A stretch of 64,000 nt of DNA. Origin: Poecilobothrus nobilitatus. Lineage: Eukaryota; Arthropoda; Insecta; Diptera; Dolichopodidae. The DNA is taken from positions 38,580,496 through 38,644,495 of the forward strand of contig OX352774.1 in assembly GCA_947095535.1 (NCBI GenBank). Reading direction: 5' to 3'. The translations under genes and the position numbers were made by a program. Within the stretch, counting starts at the first letter, position 1; each line of letters begins with the position of its first letter. The notes under the pieces are model-generated. The model saw only the letters and a list, made by a program, of their open reading frames with translations, was not told the DNA's origin and did not search any database. Of the stretch, positions 39,046-51,195 are shown in pieces.

Positions 39046-41820
39046 CCAAAAATGTGATTTTTGTATGTAAAATTGTTGTTTTTAATAAGGAAACTAACTA
39101 GTTACTAAATTTTAAAATTATTCATACAAATATTGAATTTTCGTGAAAGAAATATTTTGACACAAAAATTCGATTTAAATCTCGAAAATACGCTTCTAAA
39201 TGGGTTAAAATTGACTTTAAAGATTTTCAAAATCAAATTTTATTTTTCGTATTAAAAAATACCTCGTATTATCCAAAAATGTGATTTTTGTATGTAAAAT
39301 TGTTGTTTTTAATAAGGAAACTAACTAGTTACTAAATTTTAAAATTATTCATACAAATATTGAATTTTCGTGAAAGAAATATTTTGACACAAAAATTCGA
39401 TTTAAATCTCGAAAATACGCTTCTAAATGGGTTAAAATTGACTTTAAAGATTTTCAAAATCAAATTTTATTTTTCGTATTAAAAAATACCTCGTATTGTC
39501 CAAAAATGTGATTTTTGTATGTAAAATTGTTGTTTTTAATAAGGAAACTAACTAGTTACTAAATTTTAAAATTATTCATACAAATATTGAATTTTCGTGA
39601 AAGAAATATTTTGACACAAAAATTCGATTTAAATCTCGAAAATACGCTTCTAAATGGGTTAAAATTGACTTTAAAGATTTTCAAAATCAAATTTTATTTT
39701 TGTTATTAAAAAATACCTCGTATTGTCCAAAAATGTGATTTTTGTATGTAAAATTGTTGTTTTTAATAAGGAAACTAACTAGTTACTAAATTTTTAAATT
39801 ATTCATACAAATATTGAATTTTCGTGAAAGAAATATTTTGACACAAAAATTCGATTTAAATCTCGAAAATACGCTTCTAAATGGGTTAAAATTGACTTTA
39901 AAGATTTTCAAAATCAAATTTTATTTTTCGTATTAAAAAATACCTCGTATTGTCCAAAAATGTGATTTTTGTATGTAAAATTGTTGTTTTTAATAAGGAA
40001 ACTAACTAGTTACTAAATTTTAAAATTATTCATACAAATATTCAATTTTCGTGAAAGAAATATTTTGACACAAAAATTCGATTTAAATCTCGAAAATACG
40101 CTTCTAAATGGGTTAAAATTGACTTTAAAGATTTTCAAAATCAAATTTTATTTTTCGTATTAAAAAATACCTCGTATTGTCCAAAAATGTGGTTTTTGTA
40201 TGTAAAATTGTTGTTTTTAATAAAGAAACCAATTAGTTACTAAATTTTAAAATTATTCATACAAATATTGAATTTTCGTGAAAGAAATATTTTGACACAA
40301 AAATTCGATTAAAAACCCGAAAATACGCTTCTAAATGGGTTAAAATTGACTTTAAAGATTTTCAAAATCAAATTTTATTTTTGTTATTAAAAAATACCTC
40401 GTATTGTCCAAAAATGTGATTTTTGTATGTAAAATTGTTGTTTTTAATAAGGAAACTAACTAGTTACTAAATTTTAAAATTATTCATACAAATATTGAAT
40501 TTTCGTGAAAGAAATATTTTGACACAAAAATTCGATTTAAATCTCGAAAATACGCTTCTAAATGGGTTAAAATTGACTTTAAAGATTTTCAAAATCAAAT
40601 TTTATTTTTCGTATTAAAAAATACCTCGTATTGTCCAAAAATGTGATTTTTGTATGTAAAATTGTTGTTTTTAATAAGGAAACTAACTAGTTACTAAATT
40701 TTAAAATTATTCATACAAATATTGAATTTTCGTGAAAGAAATATTTTGACACAAAAATTCGATTTAAATCTCGAAAATACGCTTCTAAATGGGTTAAAAT
40801 TGACTTTAAAGATTTTCAAAATCAAATTTTATTTTTCGTATTAAAAAATACCTCGTATTGTCCAAAAATGTGGTTTTTGTATGTAACATTGTTGTTTTTA
40901 ATAAAGAAACCAATTAGTTACTAAATTTTAAAATTATTCATACAAATATTGAATTTTCGTGAAAGAAATATTTGGACACAAAAATTCGATTAAAGACCCG
41001 AAAATACGCTTCTAAATGGGTTAAAATTGACTTTAAAGATTTTCAAAATCAAATTTTATTTTTGTTATTAAAAAATACCTCGTATTGTCCAAAAATGTTA
41101 TTTTTGTATGTAAAATTGTTGTTTTTAATAAGGAAACTAACTAGTTACTAAATTTTAAAATTATTCATACAAATATTGAATTTTCGTGAAAAAAATATTT
41201 TGACACAAAAATTCGATTAAAAACCCGAAAATACGCTTCTAAATGGGTTAAAATTGACTTTAAAGATTTTCAAAATCAAATTTTATTTTTGTTATTAAAA
41301 AATACCTCGTATTGTCCAAAAATGTTATTTTTGTATGTAAAATTGTTGTTTTTAATAAGGAAACTAACTAGTTACTAAATTTTAAAATTATTCATACAAA
41401 TATTGAATTTTCGTGAAAGAAATATTGACACAAAAATTCGATTGAAAACCCGAAAATACGCTTCTAAATGGGTTAAAATTGACTTTAAAGATTTTCAAAA
41501 TCAAATTTTATTTTTGTTATTAAAAAATACCTCGTATTGTCCAAAAATGTTATTTTTGTATGTAAAATTGTTGTTTTTAATAAGGAAACTAACTAGTTAC
41601 TAAATTTTAAAATTATTCATACAAATATTGAATTTTCGTGAAAGAAATATTTTGACACAAAAATTCGATTAAAAACCCGAAAATACGCTTCTAAATGGGT
41701 TAAAATTGACTTTAAAGATTTTCAAAATCAAATTTTATTTTTGTTATTAAAAAATACCTCGTAATGTCCAAAAATGTGGTTTTTGTATGTAAAATTGTTG
41801 TTTTTAATAAGGAAACTAAC
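39046..41820. repeat. 'gatttaaatctcg' satellite subfamily
   Basis: Seven monomers between about 39171 and 40765 carry 'gatttaaatctcg', with one ordinary 'gattaaaaacccg' monomer interposed near 40305. The variant is otherwise rare in the window (one copy near 46571). From about 41090 three monomers share 'aaaatgttatttttg'. A 3-bp loss at about 41427 gives 'aaatattgacac'. Confidence 0.85.
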
Positions 41821-42740
41821 TAGTTACTAAATTGAATTTTCGTGAAAGAAATATTTTGACACAAAAAGTCTATTAAAAACCCGAAAATACGCTTCTAAAT
41901 GGGTTAAAATTGAGTTTAAAGATTTTCAAAATCAAATTTTATTTTTGTTATTAAAAAATACCTCGTATTGGCCAAAAATGTGATTTTTGTATGTAAAATT
42001 GTTGTTTTTAATAAGGAAACTAACTAGTTACTAAATTGAATTTTCGTGAAAGAAATATTTTGACACAAAAAGTCTATTAAAAACCCGAAAATACGCTTCT
42101 AAATGGGTTAAAATTGACTTTAAAGATTTTCAAAATCAAATTTTATTTTTGTTATTAAAAAATACCTCGTATTGGCCAAAAATGTGATTTTTGTATGTAA
42201 AATTGTTGTTTTTAATAAGGAAACTAACTAGTTACTAAATTGAATTTTCGTGAAAGAAATATTTTGACACAAAAAGTCTATTAAAAACCCGGAAATACGC
42301 TTCTAAATAGGTTAAAATTGACTTTAAAGATTTTCAAAATCAGATTTTATTTTTGTTATTAAATAATACCTCGTATTGTCCAAAAATGTGGTTTTTGTAT
42401 GTAAAATTGTTGTTTTTAATAAAGAAACCAATTAGTTACTAAATTTTAAAATTATTCATACAAATATTGAATTTTCGTGAAAGAAATATTTTGACACAAA
42501 AATTCGATTAAAAACCCGAAAATACGCTTCTATATGGGTTAAAATTGACTTTAAAGATTTTCAAAATCAAATTTTATTTTTGTTATTAAAAAATACCTCG
42601 TATTGGCCAAAAATGTGATTTTTGTATGTAAAATTGTTGTTTTTAATAAGGAAACTAACTAGTTACTAAATTGAATTTTCGTGAAAGAAATATTTTGACA
42701 CAAAAAGTCTATTAAAAACCCGAAAATACGCTTCTAAATA
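41820..42740. repeat. Run of shortened 204-bp satellite monomers
   Basis: 'ttactaaattgaattttcg' replaces the normal form at 41831, 42035, 42239 and 42670. About 23 bp ('ttaaaattattcatacaaat' and neighbouring bases) are missing, giving local periods of 204 bp. The first three are consecutive, and the fourth follows after one full-length monomer. They also share 'acaaaaagtctattaaaaac' and 'attggccaaaaatg', so the deletion arose once and was amplified. Confidence 0.9.
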
Positions 42741-45700
42741 GGTTAAAATTGACTTTAAAGATTTTCAAAATCAGATTTTATTTTTGTTATTAAATAATAC
42801 CTCGTATTGTCCAAAAATGTGGTTTTTATATGTAAAATTGTTGTTTTTAATAAGGAAACTAACTAGTTACTAAATTTTAAAATTATTCATACAAATATTG
42901 AATTTTCGTGAAAGAAATATTTTGACACAAAAATTCGATTAAAAACCCGAAAATACGCTTCTAAATAGGTTACAATTGACTTTAAAGATTTTCAAAATCA
43001 AATTTTATTTTTGTTATTAAATAATACCTCGTATTGTCCAAAAATATGGTTTTTATATGTAAAATTGTTGTTTTTAATAAGGAAACTAACTAGTTACTAA
43101 ATTTTAAAATTATTCATACAAATATTGAATTTTCGTGAAAGAAATATTTTGACACAAAAATTCGATTAAAAACCCGAAAATACGCTTCTAAATGGGTTAA
43201 AATTGACTTTAAAGATTTTCAAAATTAAATTTTATTTTTGTTATTAAAAAATACCTCGTATTGGCCGAAAATGTGATTTTTGTATGCAAAATTGTTATTT
43301 TTAATAAGGAAACTAACTAGTTACTAACTTTTAAAATTATTCATACAAATATTGAATTTTCGTGAAAGAAATATTTTGACACAAAAATTCGATTAAAAAC
43401 CCGAAAATACGCTTCTAAATAGGTTAAAATTGACTTTAAAGATTTTCAAAATCAAATTTTATTTTTCTTATTAAAAAATACCTTGTATTGTCCAAAAATG
43501 TGGTTTTTATATGTAAAATTGTTGTTTTTAATAAGGAAACTAACTTGTTACTAAATTTTAAAATTATTCATACAAATATTGAATTTTCGTGAAAGAAATA
43601 TTTTGACACAAAAATTCGATTAAAAACTCGAAAATACGCTTCTAAATGGTTTAAAATTGACTTTAAAGATTTTCAAAATCAAATTTTATTTTTGTTATTA
43701 AAAAATACCTCGTATTGGCCAAAAATGTGATTTTTGTATGTAAAATTGTTGTTTTTAATAAGGAAACTAACTAGTTACTAAATTTTAAAATTATTCATAC
43801 AAATATTGAATTGTCGTGAAAGAAATATTTTGACACAAAAATTCGATTAAAAACCCGAAAATACGCTTCTAAATAGGTTAAAATTGACTTTAAAGATTTT
43901 TCAAAATCAAATTTTATTTTTGTTATTAAATAATACCTCGTATTGTCCAAAAATGTGGTTTTTATATGTAAAATTGTTGTTTTTAATAAGGAAACTAACT
44001 AGTTACTAAATTTTAAAATTATTCATACAAATATTGAATTTTCGTGAAAGAAATATTTTGACACAAAAATTCGATTAAAAACCCGAAAATACGCTTCTAA
44101 ATAGGTTAAAATTGACTTTAAAGATTTTCAAAATCAGATTTCATTTTTGTTATTAAATAATACCTCGTATTGTCCAAAAATGTGGTTTTTATATGTAAAA
44201 TTGTTGTTTTTAATACGGAAACTAACTAGTTACTAAAATTTTAAAATTATTCATACAAATATTGAATTTTCGTGAAAGAAATATTTTGACACAAAAATTC
44301 GATTAAAAACACAAAAACACGCTTCTAAATGGGTTAAAATTGACTTTAAAGATTTTCTAAATCAAATTTTATTTTTGTTATTAAAAAATACCTCGTATTG
44401 TCCAAAAATGTGATTTTTGTATGTAAAATTGTTTTTTTTAATATGGAAACTAATTAGTTACTAAATTTTAAAATTATTCATACAAATATTGAATTTTCGT
44501 GCAAGAAATATTTTGACACAAAAATTCGATTAAAAACCCGAAAATACGCTTCTAAATGGGTTAAAATTGACTTTAAAGATTTTCAAAATCAAATTTTATT
44601 TTTGTTATTAAAAAATACCTCGTATTGTCCAAAAATGTGATTTTTGTATGTAAAATTGTTGTTTTTAATAAGGAAACTAACTAGTTACTAAATTTTAAAA
44701 TTATTCATACAAATATTGAATTTTCGTGAAAGAAATATTTTGACACAAAAATTCGATTAAAAACCCGAAAATACGCTTCTAAATAGGTTGAAATTGACTT
44801 TAAGGATTTTCAAAATCAAATTTTATTTGTCTTATTAAAAAATACCTTGTATTGTCCAAAAATGTGGTTTTTGTATGTAAAATTGTTGTTTTTAATAAGG
44901 AAACTAACTAGTTACTAAATTTTAAAATTATTCATACAAATATTGAATTTTCGTGAAAGAAATATTTTGACACAAAAATTCGATTAAAAACCCGAAAATA
45001 CGCTTCTAAATGGGTTAAAATTGACATTAAGAATTTTCAAAATCAAATTTTATTTTTCTTATTAAAAAATACCTTGTATTGTCCAAAAATGTGGTTTTTG
45101 TATGTAAAATTGTTGTTTTTAATAAAGAAACTAACTAGTTACTAAATTTTAAAATTATTCATACAAATATTGAATTTTCGTGAAAGAAAAATTTTGACAC
45201 AAAAATTCGATTAAAAACCCGAAAATACGCTTCTAAATGGGTTAAAATTGACTTTAAAGATTTTCAAAATCAAATTTTATTTTTGTTATTAAATAATACC
45301 TCGTATTGTCCAAAAATGTGATTTTTGTATGTAAAATTGTTGTTTTTAATAAGGAAACTAACTAGTTACTAAATTTTAAAATTATTCATACAAATATTGA
45401 ATTTTCGTGAAAGAAATATTTTGACACAAAAATTCGATTAAAAACTCGAAAATACGCTTCTAAATGGGTTAAAATTGACTTTAAAGATTTTCAAAATCAA
45501 ATTTTATTTTTCGTATTAAAAAATACCTCGTATTGTTCAAAAATGTGGTTTTTGTATGTAAAATTGTTGTTTTTAATAAAGAAACCAATTAGTTACTAAA
45601 TTTTAAAATTATTCATACAAATATTGAATTTTAGTGAAAGAAATATTTTGACACAAAAATTCGATTAAAAACCCGAAAATACGCTTCTAAATGGGTTAAA

Positions 45701-48700
45701 ATTGACATTAAGAATTTTCAAAATCAAATTTTATTTTTCTTATTAAAAAATACCTTGTATTGTCCAAAAATGTGGTTTTTGTATGTAAAATTGTTGTTTT
45801 TAATAAGGAAACTAACTAGTTACTAAATTTTAAAATTATTCATACAAATATTGAATTTTCGTGAAAGAAAAATTTTGACACAAAAATTCGATTAAAAACC
45901 CGAAAATACGCTTCTAAATGGGTTAAAATTGACTTTAAAGATTTTCAAAATCAAATTTTATTTTTGTTATTAAAAAATACCTCGTATTGGCCAAAAATGT
46001 GATTTTTGTATGTAAAATTGTTGTTTTTAATAAGGAAACTAACTAGTTACTAAATTTTAAAATTATTCATACAAATATTGAATTTTCGTGAAAGAAATAT
46101 TTTGACACAAAAATTCGATTAAAAACCCGAAAATACGCTTCTAAATAGGTTAAAATTGACTTTAAAGATTTTTCAAAATCAAATTTTATTTTTGTTATTA
46201 AATAATACCTCGTATTGTCCAAAAATGTGGTTTTTATATGTAAAATTGTTGTTTTTAATAAGGAAACTAACTAGTTACTAAATTTTAAAATTATTCATAC
46301 AAATATTGAATTTTCGTGAAAGAAATATTTTGACACAAAAATTCGATTAAAAAGCCGAAAATACGCTTCTAAATAGGTTAAAATTGACTTTAAAGATTTT
46401 CAAAATCAAATTTTATTTTTGTTATTAAATAATACCTCGTATTGTCCAAAAATGTGGTTTTTATATGTAAAATTGTTGTTTTTAATAAGGAAACTAACTA
46501 GTTAGTAAATTTTAAAATTATTCATACAAATATTGAATTTTCGTGAAAGAAATATTTTGACACAAAAATTCGATTTAAATCTCGAAAATACGCTTCTAAA
46601 TGGGTTAAAATTGACTTTAAAGATTTTCAAAATCAAATTTTATTTTTCGTATTAAAAAATACCTCGTATTGTCCAAAAATGTGGTTTTTATATGTAAAAT
46701 TGTTGTTTTTAATAAGGAAACTAACTAGTTACTAAAATTTTAAAATTATTCATACAAATATTGAATTTTCGTGAAAGAAATATTTTGACACAAAAATTCG
46801 ATTAAAAACACAAAAATACGCTTCTAAATGGGTTAAAATTGACTTTAAAGATTTTCAAAATCAAATTTTATTTTTGTTATTAAAAAATACCTCGTATTGT
46901 CCAAAAATGTGATTTTTGTATGTAAAATTGTTTTTTTTAATATGGAAACTAATTAGTTACTAAATTTTAAAATTATTCATACAAATATTGAATTTTCGTG
47001 CAAGAAATATTTTGACACAAAAATTCGATTAAAAACCCGAAAATACGCTTCTAAATAGGTTAAAATTGACTTTAAAGATTTTCAAAATCAGATTTTATTT
47101 TTGTTATTAAATAATACCTCGTATTGTCCAAAAATGTGGTTTTTATATGTAAAATTGTTGTTTTTAATAAGGAAACTAACTAGTTACTAAATTTTAAAAT
47201 TATTCATACAAATATTGAATTTTCGTGAAAGAAATATTTTGACACAAAAATTCGATTAAAAACCCGAAAATACGCTTCTAAATGGGTTAAAATTGACTTT
47301 AAAGATTTTCAAAATCAGATTTTATTTTTGTTATTAAATAATACCTCGTATTGTCCAAAAATGTGGTTTTTATATGTAAAATTGTTGTTTTTAATAAGGA
47401 AACTAACTAGTTACTAAATTTTAAAATTATTCATACAAATATTGAATTTTCGTGAAAGAAATATTTTGACACAAAAATTCGATTAAAAACCAGAAAATAC
47501 GCTTCTAAATAGGTTAAAATTGACTTTAAAGATTTTCAAAATCAAATTTTATTTGTCTTATTAAAAAATACCTTGTATTGTCCAAAAATGTGGTTTTTGT
47601 ATGTAAAATTGTTGTTTTTAATAAGGAAACTAACTAGTTACTAAATTTTAAAATTATTCATACAAATATTGAATTTTCGTGAAAGAAATATTTTGACACA
47701 AAAATTCGATTAAAATCCCGAAAATACGCTTCTAAATGGGTTAAAATTGACTTTAAAGATTTTCAAAATCAAATTTTATTTTTCTTCCTAAAAAATACCT
47801 TGTATTGTCCAAAAATGTGGTTTTTGTATGTAAAATTGTTGTTTTTAATAAGGAAACTAACTAGTTACTAAATTTTAAAATTATTCATACAAATATTGAA
47901 TTTTCGTGAAAGAAATATTTTGACACAAAAATTCGATTAAAAACCCGAAAATACGCTTCTAAATGGGTTAAAATTGACATTAAGAATTTTCAAAATCAAA
48001 TTTTATTTTTCTTATTAAAAAATACCTTGTATTGTCCAAAAATGTGGTTTTTGTATGTAAAATTGTTGTTTTTAATAAAGAAACTAACTAGTTACTAAAT
48101 TTTAAAATTAGTCATACAAATATTGAATTTTCGTGAAAGAAAAATTTTGACACAAAAATTCGATTAAAAACCCGAAAATACGCTTCTAAATGGGTTAAAA
48201 TTGACTTTAAAGATTTTCAAAATCAAATTTTATTTTTGTTATTAAATAATACCTCGTATTGTCCAAAAATGTGATTTTTGTATGTAAAATTGTTGTTTTT
48301 AATAAGGAAACTAACTAGTTACTAAATTTTAAAATTATTCATACAAATATTGAATTTTCGTGAAAGAAATATTTTGACATACAAAAATTCGATTAAAAAC
48401 TCGAAAATACGCTTCTAAATGCGTTAAAATTGACTTTAAAGATTTTCAAAATCAAATTTTATTTTTCGTATTAAAAAATACCTCGTATTGTTCAAAAATG
48501 TGGTTTTTGTATGTAAAATTGTTGTTTTTAATAAAGAAACCAATTAGTTACTAAATTTTAAAATTATTCATACAAATATTGAATTTTAGTGAAAGAAATA
48601 TTTTGACACAAAAATTCGATTAAAAACCCGAAAATACGCTTCTAAATGGGTTAAAATTGACATTAAGAATTTTCAAAATCAAATTTTATTTTTCTTCCTA

Positions 48701-49195
48701 AAAAATACCTTGTATTGTCCAAAAATGTGGTTTTTGTATGTAAAATTGTTGTTTTTAATAAGGAAACTAACTAGTTACTAAATTTTAAAATTATTCATAC
48801 AAATATTGAATTTTCGTGAAAGAAAAATTTTGACACAAAAATTCGATTAAAAACCCGAAAATACGCTTCTAAATGGGTTAAAATTGACATTAAGAATTTT
48901 CAAAATCAAATTTTATTTTTCTTATTAAAAAATACCTTGTATTGTCCAAAAATGTGGTTTTTGTATGTAAAATTGTTGTTTTTAATAAGGAAACTAACTA
49001 GTTACTAAATTTTAAAATTATTCATACAAATATTGAATTTTCGTGAAAGAAAAATTTTGACACAAAAATTCGATTAAAAACCCGAAAATACGCTTCTAAA
49101 TGGGTTAAAATTGACTTTAAAGATTTTCAAAATCAAATTTTATTTTTGTTATTAAATAATACCTCGTATTGTCCAAAAATGTGGTTTTTGTATGT
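42740..49195. repeat. Mixed satellite block with kilobase-scale internal duplications
   Basis: Private variants are shared at multi-monomer offsets. 'gtgcaagaaat' with 'taatatggaaactaattag' occurs near 44501 and 47000 (2499 bp). 'tattgttcaaaaatg' and 'gaattttagtgaaag' near 45531 and 45625 recur near 48486 and 48581 (2955 bp). Other common variants are 'gacattaagaattttc' and 'gaaagaaaaattttgac'. No gene or transposon is visible. Confidence 0.83.
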
Positions 49196-51026
49196 AAAAT
49201 TGTTATTTTTAATGAGAAATAACTAACTAGTTACTAAATTTTAATATTTTTCATACAAATATTGAATTTTCGTGAAAGAAGTATTTTGTTACAAAAATTC
49301 GATTAAAAACCCGAAAATACGCTTCTAAATGGGTTAAAATTGACCCTAAAGATTTTCAAAATCAAATTTTATTTTTCTTATTAAAAAATACCTCGTAGTG
49401 TCCAAAAATGTGGTTTTTGTATGTAAAATTGTTGTTTTTAATAAAGAAACCAATTAGTTACTAAATTTTAAAATTATTCATACAAATATTGAATTTTAGT
49501 GAAAGAAATATTTTGACACAAAAATTCGATTAAAAACCCGAAAATACGCTTCTAAATGGGTTAAAATTGACATTAAGAATTTTCAAAATCAAATTTTATT
49601 TTTCTTCCTAAAAAATACCTTGTATTGTCCAAAAATGTGGTTTTTGTATGTAAAATTGTTGTTTTTAATAAGGAAACTAACTAGTTACTAAATTTTAAAA
49701 TTATTCATACAAATATTGAATTTTCGTGAAAGAAATATTTTGACACAAAAATTCGATTAAAAACCCGAAAATACGCTTCTAAATGGGTTAAAATTGACTT
49801 TAAAGATTTTCAAAATCAAATTTTATTTTTGTTATTAAATAATACCTCGTATTGTCCAAAAATGTGATTTTTGTATGTAAAATTGTTGTTTTTAATAAGG
49901 AAACTAACTAGTTACTAAATTTTAAAATTATTCATACAAATATTGAATTTTCGTGAAAGAAATATTTTGACACAAAAATTCGATTAAAAACTCGAAAATA
50001 CGCTTCTAAATGGGTTAAAATTGACTTTAAAGATTTTCAAAATCAAATTTTATTTTTGTTATTAAATAATACCTCGTATTGTCCAAAAATGTGATTTTTG
50101 TATGTAAAATTGTTGTTTTTAATAAGGAAACTAACTAGTTACTAAATTTTAAAATTATTCATACAAATATTGAATTTTCGTGAAAGAAATATTTTGTTAC
50201 AAAAATTCGATTAAAAACTCGAAAATACGCTTCTAAATGGGTTAAAATTGACTTTAAAGATTTTCAAAATCAAATTTTATTTTTCGTATTAAAAAATACC
50301 TCGTATTGTTCAAAAATGTGGTTTTTGTATGTAAAATTGTTGTTTTTAATAAAGAAACCAATTAGTTACTAAATTTTAAAATTATTCATACAAATATTGA
50401 ATTTTCGTGAAAGAAAAATTTTGACACAAAAATTCGATTAAAAACCCGAAAATACGCTTCTAAATGGGTTAAAATTGACTTTAAAGATTTTCAAAATCAA
50501 ATTTTATTTTTGTTATTAAATAATACCTCGTATTGTCCAAAAATGTGATTTTTGTATGTAAAATTGTTGTTTTTAATAAGGAAACTAACTAGTTACTAAA
50601 TTTTAAAATTATTCATACAAATATTGAATTTTCGTGAAAGAAATATTTTGACACAAAAATTCGATTAAAAACTCGAAAATACGCTTCTAAATGGGTTAAA
50701 ATTGACCCTAAAGATTTTCAAAATCAAATTTTATTTTTCTTATTAAAAAATACCTTGTATTGTCCAAAAATGTGGTTTTTGTATGTAAAATTGCTGTTTT
50801 TACTGAGGATTAACTAACTAGTTACTAAATTTTAAAATTATTCATACAAATATTGAACTTTCGTGAAAGAAATATTTTGACAAAAAAATTCGATTAAAAA
50901 CCCGAAAAAACGCTTCTAAATGGGTTAAAACTGACTTTAAAGATTTTCAAAATCAAATTTTATTTTTCTTATTAAAAAATACCTTGTATTGTCCAAAAAT
51001 GTGGTTTTTGTATGTAAAATTGTTAT
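49195..51026. repeat. Satellite monomers immediately left of the transposon
   Basis: This block includes the first left-arm monomer with 'atgagaaataactaac', 'ttttgttacaaaaattcg' and 'gaccctaaag', at about 49207-49370. That subfamily dominates the right arm. The last monomer before the insertion has 'actgaggattaactaac' at about 50801. The array stops inside 'attgttatt' at the transposon boundary. Confidence 0.85.
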
Positions 51027-51041
51027 TATACCCGTATGAAC
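51027..51041 (+). repeat. 5' subterminal inverted repeat of the element
   Basis: TATACCCGTATGAAC pairs with GTTCATACGGGTAT at 53802-53815. It also forms a local hairpin with 'gttc' (51045-51048) and GGGTATA (51051-51057). TATACCC...GGGTATA starts are familiar from DINE-1-type elements. Confidence 0.85.
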
Positions 51042-51128
51042 TATGTTCAAGGGTATAATAAATTTGCCATTACGTTTGTGACACCTTAAAGGAGTCGAGC
51101 TAGATATAGTGTCAAAGGTATGGATCGG

Positions 51129-51147
51129 CTCAGAATCGAATTCTGAG
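51129..51147. repeat. Perfect dyad 'ctcagaat-cga-attctgag'
   Basis: Eight-base arms at 51129-51136 and 51140-51147 flank a 3-base centre. The dyad directly precedes 'tcgattaagccatgt' and the GTCC microsatellite. It may form a cruciform or be a protein-binding site in the element's 5' block; function is unknown. Confidence 0.9.
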
Positions 51148-51163
51148 TCGATTAAGCCATGTA

Positions 51164-51193
51164 CGTCCGTCCGTCCGTCCGTCCGTCCGTCCG
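51164..51193 (+). repeat. (GTCC)n microsatellite of the element
   Basis: Seven perfect GTCC units followed by 'gcacgataactc'. A GTCY-type microsatellite at this relative position is a hallmark of DINE-1/HINE elements. A two-unit remnant 'gtccgtccgcacgataactc' recurs in each 307-bp internal repeat. Confidence 0.95.
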
Positions 51194-51195
51194 CA

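Larger units (their letters stand above)
235..51026. repeat. 227-bp AT-rich satellite array, left arm
   Basis: The landmark 'tcgtattgtc' (or 'ttgtattgtc') recurs every 226-228 bp: for example 284, 511, 738 and 964 at the left end, continuing to 50984. There are about 223 monomers, all in the same orientation. A typical monomer runs from 'cctcgtattgtcc' through 'aaaatgtggtttttg', 'ttaataaggaaactaac', 'ttcatacaaatattg', 'ttcgtgaaagaaat', 'cgaaaatacgcttc' and 'gattttcaaaatc' to 'ttttatttttgttatt'. Hand count of one consensus gives about 49 G+C in 227 bp. Stop codons occur in all frames and no monomer encodes a plausible protein. Most monomers carry an ACTAGT (SpeI) site. Such arrays are typical of pericentromeric or other constitutive heterochromatin. 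The exact chromosomal location cannot be told from the sequence. Confidence 0.98.

Noticed and set aside
41403..41603. 66-codon open frame within the satellite, and a similar one at 61045-61248
   Set aside because: Each arises because small indels remove the usual stop codons of a monomer. The frame is not shared by other monomers and has no coding signature.
235..51026. CRISPR-like array of regular repeats
   Set aside because: The repeats are 227 bp, contiguous and without unique spacers, and the context is eukaryotic satellite DNA.
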